From the NCBI GenBank assembly GCA_028551475.1, contig CM052354.1:11243172-11307171 (forward strand): DNA of 64,000 nt. The letters are read 5' to 3'. The position numbers were made by a program, and so were the translations under genes. Below, one piece after another: positions 56,625 through 64,000 of the stretch; within the stretch, counting starts at the first letter, position 1; each line of letters starts with the position of its first letter. The notes beneath the pieces were generated by a model. That model saw only the letters and a program-made list of their open reading frames with translations. It made no database searches and was not told where the DNA came from. The DNA comes from Casuarina equisetifolia (Eukaryota > Streptophyta > Magnoliopsida > Fagales > Casuarinaceae).

Positions 56625-59510
56625 CAAGTATCTTGTTTAAAATCCCTTTACAACATAAATCAATGCATGAGTTTTCTACCTAAATATTGAGAAAGCTGCT
56701 ATTTTCCTTCTTATAGGTGAAACTAAACATACCAAAAATTTTCCCTTTTCTACATTTGATAAATGCATTAAAATTTCTTTATGGTATGGTATTTCAATCC
56801 TCTTTTTATCATTATGATGGGCTAGAACTTTATTTATATTGATAGTTATGCATTTCCCTTTTTTCTTTTATTTATTTCCCAAAGCTTAATAGATTGTTAT
56901 TTTGCTCAATTCTTAGCATTAGTAATGGTAATCTCTAGATGCAAACTTCATGGGACTTTATTTTTTCAAAATTTGGTGCCATTAGAGATTTAAGCTAGAA
57001 ATATTAACTAGCATAGTGGAGTAACTTGTTTTTAACAATGATCCTTTATTAAGGTAAAAATTGTGGCCTATGTTTGCAATTACATGACTGATGTTGCCTC
57101 GCTTTCATGATTTAAATGTTGCATCACTTGGTTTAACTGGCTTTTAGTGCAGATAATATTGTCATCCGATGAAAGTTATCTCCTACTAAAGAATACAACT
57201 ATAGGTTCAAACCTTAGTTGAATCCTACATTAGGGTTTTCCCCTCCTTAGCCTTGTGTTTTACTTTTATCCCAACTACTCAAATGGTTATATGTTCTGAT
57301 TAATCATATTTGACATGCTTTCTTGCTACCCACATCAACCTTCAATGTCAGCTTATGCATCACTGGTGACAACCATGTTAGTCTCCATTGTATACTTCAA
57401 GAATTGGCAATACTTGATTTATGGTCATGCAAGGTTAAGAGAACCTTGGTAAACTCTGTATTGTCTAACTATTCTTTTATTATCTTGTTATTATTTCATA
57501 TTACACCTAAATTCTTTGCCTCAAAGATTTGATTCTTTTTCATACTATCTTCTCTTAGCATTCATATCTCCATCTTCTTGTTTGTATACGTGGTTGTGTT
57601 ACAGCCACATATGTATATGTTTTTAGCTACAAAACACCACAAAAGTTGGCTTTTATTATAGATGTCCTATGGCCTTTTTCTCAATCTTGACATATCAATT
57701 CATAATGATTTTTACTTTGAGAGTAAAATCTAAATTTTGAAGAAAACAAAGAATAGAATTTTCATAACCAAGCCTTTAACAATAGTCTCCCTTTAACTGG
57801 TCTTCAAAGTACTCTTAACTCTTTTTTGTGTCATATAGCTCAGATATAAGAGCTTCTATAAGTTAACTCACTTTAAAGTTGTCTAAGATTGTATTTGTAT
57901 TGAGTTGTAAAAGAAAGGAATTGTTTCAGGATATGTTATCAAATAGGCCTTTCACAAGACAAACAATAATTTTTCTCATTTCATCAGCAACCAAGGTGCA
58001 AGCTTGTTTTGTGCTACTTAAGGGGTCATCACGTAGCTTTTCATAGACATTTTCACACTTATATGCTCATCTTATATATTTTTTAATAAATAATTAAATA
58101 TTACAGACACAAAAAGTCACATATGCCCATTCCATTCAATCATTTTTTTGTAATGTAAGAGAGATTAATTTTACAATTAATTCAATCTAATCTCTATGAT
58201 TTTTCCTTTTTCTCACTTCAAACAACTTATGAGAACTTCCCCTATCGAAATGATAAGAAGGAGAACCCATATTACAAAGGAACGATGAGGAACCTCGGAG
58301 AAATTGTTTTCTCTAAAATCCTCCATTCAATGCATAAATTCTGATCGTTTGTGAAGGAGGATGAACATATGACAGTGGGATCAGTGACTTCAAATCCTGG
58401 GGAATCTATGATTAGCCTAAAGAAGAAATTGACATTGAAATGGGAACTAAGCGTCCAAACAGCAGTGGCTTGTCACTACTAAAAATTCTGCGAAATTTGA
58501 ACTAGGATGATTTGGAGGACACAGTGAAGAATATGATGGAAGATGGAAGACCTGCTTTTGACTTAGACTTTCCTGTTGATCAAGGTTCAAACAAACCCGT
58601 TCAAAGCTACGCTGGTGGAGAGGGAAAGACAATGTCTACTCAAAAGTTCGCTACTAAAGATGGGGCCAGAGAATTTGATCAAAGCTCTACAGCTACCAAT
58701 GGATTTAAAGTAGTTGAGGAATCCAAGGATGAAAATAACTTGCATCAACCCAACGCACCAGCTTTTCAAGCCTAAAGGTTTTTTTCAATTCATTCTGAAT
58801 TTTCCAGCTTTTCTACTGGTTATATCCACCTAATCTTCATTTCTCTTGGACCATAGAATCTAGTAATGGACCAGGACATGTTAGTGGATATTAGGCAGAG
58901 CAAATCTTGGACAGTTAGTGTTAAAAAATGCTCATTTTGTTGGTAACCGCCAGTAAGCTGGTCAAACTGGATCATGTCAAGAATATATTATGCCTAGTTA
59001 CAAATCAAGCACTTCTAGTCAAAATTCAGAGGTGTGGACAAACTTTGAAGGTATATCATACTTATGACTAGTAAAAAACAATGCTTGTCACCTTACATGT
59101 TTGTTTCTCCATTAGTTTTATTGACTAGTATGAGCAATGAATGGTATATCCTATTGCCTTCTACAATCGCTTTGCTTCCGCAAGTAAATTGAAGTTGACC
59201 CACATTACACGAGTGGCAAGACCCACCAAAAATTATTTTAGCCTTTAATAAGGTTATATCAATGCCTTCAGAATGCTAGTACGAGACTGATAATTGTTTC
59301 TTTCTTTTTGTTTTCTTATCATTTTAGAATTTCTGATCATTCCTCAAGATTAATTTCTTGATGTGCCTTGATATGAGATTGATTGTTATAAATTCTGTGG
59401 AGTGGGCAGTTTTTTCTTATGTTATTGTCTGATAATGGAGATTCTGTGTAGACCCTCTGTCCCCTTGCTTGTCTTTTGTTCTCCTTCCTTTTTAGGCAAG
59501 TTTAGTCTTA
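56625..59510. repeat. Duplicated block, copy B (partner 25690-29035)
   Basis: Same orientation and order as copy A. It lacks the solo LTR and is cut at 59510 by a Copia element whose duplication GAGAG (59511-59515) marks the insertion. Confidence 0.85.
58222..58775 (+). pseudogene. DHHC protein S-acyltransferase, C-terminal exon, copy B
   Basis: Reads TTYENFPYR, DKKENPYYKGTMRNLGEI, the canonical TTxE and NPYxKG blocks, then after a frameshift MGTKRPNSSG (58440) with TAG at 58503-58505, then an open frame to 58775 ending PNAPAFQA. The acceptor CAG of copy A is CAA here. Its stop lies at a codon that is open in copy A, and copy A's stop (28000) is an Arg codon here, so the two decayed independently. 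Confidence 0.65.
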
Positions 59511-59515
59511 GAGAG

Positions 59516-59726
59516 TGAGAGTCAACATAAATTCTGGAATAAAACCTCTTTTCTTAAGAACAAAAATATATGGTTTTCTCTACATACATTTGGGATACAT
59601 AAGAGGAGAATTAATAAAGTAACCTAATACCAGAAGGCTAACATATTGGGCCAAGGCCATATATGTACAAAACCTTAGCCCAATGGGTAATGACAATGTA
59701 TACAATGTAACATTATTTTCTCAACA
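59516..59726 (-). repeat. 3' LTR of the Copia element
   Basis: 211 bp, TGTTGAGAAAATAATG to TTGACTCTCA on the minus strand, preceded by polypurine tract CTTTAGGGGGGA (59727-59738). Confidence 0.8.
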
Positions 59727-61660
59727 TCCCCCCTAAAGCTGGTGCTTTATACAAGTCAAACATTCCCAACTTGCTAAGGAGAAAATAATGTTGTTGAATG
59801 CCCAAAGCCTTTGTCAAGAGGTCTGCAGGTTGTTGCTTAGTAGAAACATGAGCTGTTCTAATGATACCTCGTGCGATTTTTTCTCGTATGAAGTGACAAT
59901 CGACTTCAATATGTTTACTTTTTTCATTCACAACAGGATTAATGGCAATCTTCATGGCTGATTCATTGTCACAAAAAAGGGCAACTGGTCTCAAAGACTT
60001 AACTTGCAAGTCATCTAATAGTCCTAGTAGCCAAATAATTTCACATGAAGTAGAGGCCATGGCTCGGTATTTTGCTTCAGTTGAGGATCGAGAGACAGTA
60101 CCTTGTTTCTTGCATTTCCAAGAGATTAAGGATTCTCCGAGTTTAACACAAAAACCTGTGACAGACCTTCTACTCATTTTGCACCTTGCATAATCGGAAT
60201 CACAAAAGGCATGTAAGTCAAGTTTGTTACTTGTCTTCATTAGTAGACCCATACCAGGGGAGTTCTTAATGTACCTAACAACACGAAAAGCAGCTTCTTG
60301 GTGAGACCGTTTAGGAGCATGCATGAATTGACTTAAAATTTGACGGCATAGCTAATGTCAGGCCTGGTCATAGTGAGATATATTAATCTCCCAATCAATC
60401 GCTTAAATCCTGTAGCATCTGTAAGTAATGGATCATCCTTCTCTTTCATCTTGTCAAGGGCTACGAGGCCTACATCATAATCCTCAAAAGTATGATCGAG
60501 GTTCTGTTCCATAGGAGTCTCTACAAGCTTACACCCAGAAAGTCCACACTCTGAAATAAGCTCCAATGCATACTTTCTTTGATTTAAAACAATACCGGAT
60601 TTAGATCTGGCAAACTCAATTCCAAGAAAATACTTTACTGGACCAAGGTCTTTAATTTGAAACTTAGAGTGCAGGTACTTCTTGAGCTCAAGGATAGATG
60701 GCTCATCTCCCCTTGTAATGATAATGTCATCAACATAAATGAATACAATGAGAATGTCCTTACCAATCTGTTTAATAAATAAAGAGGTATCATGATAAGA
60801 TTGATGAAAGCCAATGTCAATGAGGGCTTCAGAGAACTTGTGGAACCATTGCCTTGATGCTTGTTTTAAGCCATATAAAGATTTCTTTAAGCGACAAACT
60901 TTCTTGCCCCTCTGTTATGAATACCCTCAGGAATCCTTATGTAAACTTCTTCATCTAAGTCTCCTTAGAGAAAAGCATTATGGATATCCATTTGATGTAG
61001 TTCCCAATGATAAATGCAAGCAAGGGTTACCAAGATACGCACAGTGATCATTTTGCCCACTGGGGCAAAGGTCTCCAAGTAATCAATTCCTTCTTTTTGG
61101 TTATACCCTTTTGCCACTAATCGTGCTTTATATCTTTCTATACTCCCGTCAGCTTTATGTTTGATTTTGTAGACCTATTTGCAACCAATGGGTCGTTTCC
61201 CTGCAGGCAAAGTAACTAGATCCCATGTATGGTTAGACTCTAAAGCCTTAATCTCCTCGGCCATGGCATCACGCCATTTAGGATCATGTATAGCCTCCTG
61301 ATATGTGGAAGGCTTACTAATAACGGAGATAGATGCAATGAAATGATGGTGTGTAGGAGAGAGGCGATGATATGATATGACATGGGATAGAGAATGAGGG
61401 GTAGTGGGTATGGTAGGACAAACATAATCAGTAGCCCAAATGGGAGGTTTAGGAGTTCGAGTTGGGCGTGAGGATGATGATGCATGAATAGGAAGAGAGG
61501 ATAAGGATTCTGTAATGGCAACAGGGGGATTTGGGGAATGGTTGACCAAATTAGGTAAGGGTGTAATGATAGGAGACTCATGTTCTGTGATTGTGACGGG
61601 AACTACTGGTAGTGGACTTGGGGAAGCTATATCACCTATAGGTGTGGTAGACATAGTGGT
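59713..61660 (-). pseudogene. Copia RT and RNase H
   Basis: RT begins after a proline/serine-rich linker with WRDAMAEEIKALESNHTWDL and [20 protein letters not shown], includes the catalytic YVDDIIIT (about 60715-60740) and KYFLGIEFA, and passes into GRLIYLTMTRPDISYAV and RNase H (203-codon ORF 59713-60324: CDSDYARCKMSRRSVTGF, SSTEAKYRAMA, NEKSKHIEVDCHF). Stops and shifts occur near 61173, 60966, 60913 and 60345. The intact RNase H and the YVDD suggest moderate age. Confidence 0.9.
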
Positions 61661-61679
61661 TGGTCCTTGAGGATCAGGA

Positions 61680-62568
61680 CAAGATCTTGATAATTATGCA
61701 AATGAAAAAATATTCTCATGAAAAACGACATCCCTACTAATTAAGAAACGCCCCCCCTTAATGTCATATAGGCGAGATATCCCTTTTAAGTGAGGGAGTA
61801 TCCCATATGGACACACATGATTGCCCGGTGTCTAAACTTATCATGTTGTGTAAGATTAGTGGCATAGCACAAGCATCCAAAGATGTGCAAGTGAGTAAGA
61901 GAAGGTGCATGCCCATGGAGGATCTCAAAGGGAGTTTTTCCTTTAAGGATAGGAGTAGGTGTCCTATTAATCAAATAACTAGCAGTAAGTATGCACTCAC
62001 CCCAAAAACGAAGAGGAAGTTGTGCTTGAAAACGTAATGCACGTGCAACATTTAAAATATGACAATGTTTCCTTTCCACCACTCCATTTTGTTGTGGTGT
62101 ATAAGCACATGAACTCTCATGAATAATGCCTTGGGACATTAAGAAAGATGTGCATTCTGAGCTAAAGAAGTCTAAGGCATTGTCACTTCTCACGCGCTTG
62201 ACTGAGGTCTCAAATTGGATTTGTACCATTGAAAAAAAACTTTTAATGTGAGTGAGGGTTTCGGTTTTGGCTTTCATAAGGAATGTCCAAGTGTCTCGTG
62301 AAAAGTCATCTACAATGGTAAGAAAATAACGAGCTCCTGAATATGTAGGAGCCTTGTAAGGACCCTAAATGTCAATATGGATTAGTTCAAAAATTTTTTG
62401 AATTGAGGTAATGCTAGTTGGGAAAGATGAGCAGGTTTGCTTTGCTAATGGGCAAACAGGGCAACTCTTAATGCTATCTAAAGTAACATCTTTAGAAAAA
62501 TTAGAAATAAATCGCATAACAAAAGATGATGGATGCCCCAATCTTTGATGCAAAATATTACAATCCAT
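61680..62568 (-). pseudogene. Copia integrase
   Basis: GAG-pre-integrase LHQRLGHPSS, zinc-binding CPVCPLAKQ, catalytic blocks IHIDI-GP, VRSDNALDFF and YTPQQNGVVERKH, then WGECILTASYLINRTPT. Stops at 62366-62368 and about 61786. Confidence 0.88.
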
Positions 62569-64000
62569 GGAAAAAAAAAAGGTTTATTACATGAATTATT
62601 TGAATGAAAAGGTACTACAGCATTAGCAAAAGGTATGACATTGTCTATGAAATTATCATGGTGAGTTTCTTCACGACTAGACTCTAAGAAATATAGTCCA
62701 TCCTTCACTCTACCCCGTCCCGTCACTTTCCCAGTCAAGATGTCCTGTATCACACAAAAATGAGAGTGGAGGTAAATCATACTATTGGTTTCGGTGGTAA
62801 ATTTAAAGGTGGAAATGAGATTTGATGTGAACACAGGAGAATATAAAACAATTTTTAAGAAGATGCCATTAGGTAAAGTCACGGAACCAATATGGGTAAT
62901 GAGAACGTGGGTATTGTTAGGCAAACGTACTGTCCTACATTCATGAGCACATGTTCGAGGAGACATTAGACAATTAAAGTCACCAGTAATGTGATCACTA
63001 GCACCTGTATCTAAAATCCAAACTGAGGAAGGTGTAGATGGTATACCTGCCATGTTGGCACTAGCACTGGCAGTGACATTGTTGTTGATAAGGGTCACAA
63101 TCTGCTCAAGTTGCTCCTTAGTGAAGCCAGAGGGCACAGGTGAAGATGTTTCATTAGAACCAGCAACATGGGCAATCATAGATGGATTCTCCTCCTTCCC
63201 TTTGCTTTTCAACGGGTACCCAACAATCTTGTAGCACTTTTCTGATTTATGACCATGTCGTCCACAATGCAAACACTTTACAAGTTGAAAACAATCATCT
63301 TTCTTATGCCCAAGTTTCTTGCAAAAGCTACAAACATGCTTTTTTGTGCATTTTTAGGAGCTATAACTGCTGCAGCAGTTGACTGGCCAATGATATCAAT
63401 GGGTGTGGTGTCTTCCAAGGCATGTGATAAGGTGTTTCTTGTCTGCATTGGGTTTATGGTTAGCCCTGACTTGACAGCAGAAGCAAGGGCTTCAGCCTTT
63501 TGAAAATCACCAGCAAGTTTCCTAGTGGCTTCCTCCTCCCGAACCATGGTAATTATGTCCTCAAGAGATGGAAGTGGCCGCAAGTTAAAAATCTGAGAAC
63601 GAATAGTGGAATATGAGGCATTGAGGCTAAGAAGAAACTCAACCACTTGGTCTTCTTCTTCATACTCACAAAAAGAGTCAAGCTTCACCAAGTCAGGATG
63701 ACAAATGGCAACATAGCTATGTAATTGATCTCACAATTTTTCACGACGATTGACATACTCATCGATACTTTCATCCAATTGAACACATAAACTGATGTCC
63801 CTTTTAACAGAGATAATCTCCTTACTCCCTATCTTATCAAACTTAGATGTAAGTTTCTGCCAAACATCACGAGTTGTTGTAGCATAGGTGAACCGACAAT
63901 ATAAGTTTGGCGATAAGGATGTGAGAAGCCAAGAGAGAACGAGGGCATTACACCTCTCCCAATGAGGCCGTAGGGGAGAATCAAAAGGCGGTGCTGGTAC
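62478..64000 (-). pseudogene. Copia gag and protease
   Basis: Gag enters from the right edge (RPHWERCNALVLSWL, a UBN2 block) through LVKLDSFCEYEEEDQVVEFL, two zinc knuckles (CSFCKKLGHKKDDC and CLHCGRHGHKSEKC, separated by a frameshift near 63340) and protease VWILDTGASDHITG with intact D-T-G. The 264-codon ORF 62478-63272 is long, but a stop near 63733 and the shift disable it. Confidence 0.88.

Larger units (their letters stand above)
59516..64000 (-). mobile_element. Copia element, 3' part, running off the right edge
   Basis: Minus-strand order gag, protease, integrase, RT, RNase H, then a 211-bp LTR. Left flank GAGAG at 59511-59515; the 5' LTR and partner duplication are beyond the window. 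Confidence 0.85.

Noticed and set aside
1-64000. CRISPR arrays, bacterial operons, rRNA genes
   Set aside because: None seen; introns and plant retrotransposons show nuclear plant DNA.

Overview
The window is nuclear DNA from a flowering plant, most likely a woody eudicot. It has introns with GT-AG borders, AT-rich spacers, a tandem cluster of CYP81-type cytochrome P450 genes, an F-box/PP2-type lectin gene, and mostly LTR retrotransposons. A grapevine-like genome would fit, but this is inference; nothing in the sequence proves the species.

Layout. 1-984: tail of a Copia element with its LTR, inserted in CYP81 copy 1 (985-1587, +). 2693-3060: LINE 3' end (-). 3200-4857: a decayed but strikingly complete block of geminivirus-like complementary-sense genes, with a promoter-like region carrying three GGAGTC repeats and a TATA motif, a full-length Rep frame broken only by five stops, and two further overlapping frames laid out like C2 and C3. 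5500-6045: LTR-like fragment. 6243-8209: an orphan F-box exon and one intact three-exon F-box/PP2 gene (-). 10252-23745: an old Copia element split by a complete 8.8 kb SIRE-like Copia (11390-20190, TSD CAATA) and by a solo LTR (20659-21806).

23960-46047 is the minus-strand CYP81 cluster. Copy 2 is truncated. Copy 3 (31727-33488) is full length except for one nonsense codon. Copy 4 is cut in two by a 9.05 kb composite retroelement (36553-45606, TSD CAATT). That composite holds a 77 bp TRIM-like LTR, an unexplained ORF of about 329-358 codons, an inverted pair of TRIM elements, a decayed chromodomain Gypsy and tandem TRIM-like repeats. Between copies 2 and 3 lies the 3' end of a DHHC protein S-acyltransferase gene (27299-28284), duplicated at 58222-58775, plus a tandem repeat (29110-31470).

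46980-55110 is made of Athila-like Gypsy remnants in both orientations. 55140-55832 is a Copia LTR end. 56625-59510 is the second S-acyltransferase block. 59516-64000 is a minus-strand Copia element whose 3' LTR (211 bp) lies inside the window and which runs off the right edge.

Only the F-box/PP2 gene looks intact. Copy 3 of CYP81 could be functional in another allele. The P450s are inferred to belong to specialised (flavonoid/isoflavonoid-type) metabolism. The window mainly records decay by retroelement insertion, with one fossil of a DNA virus lineage as its most unusual content.
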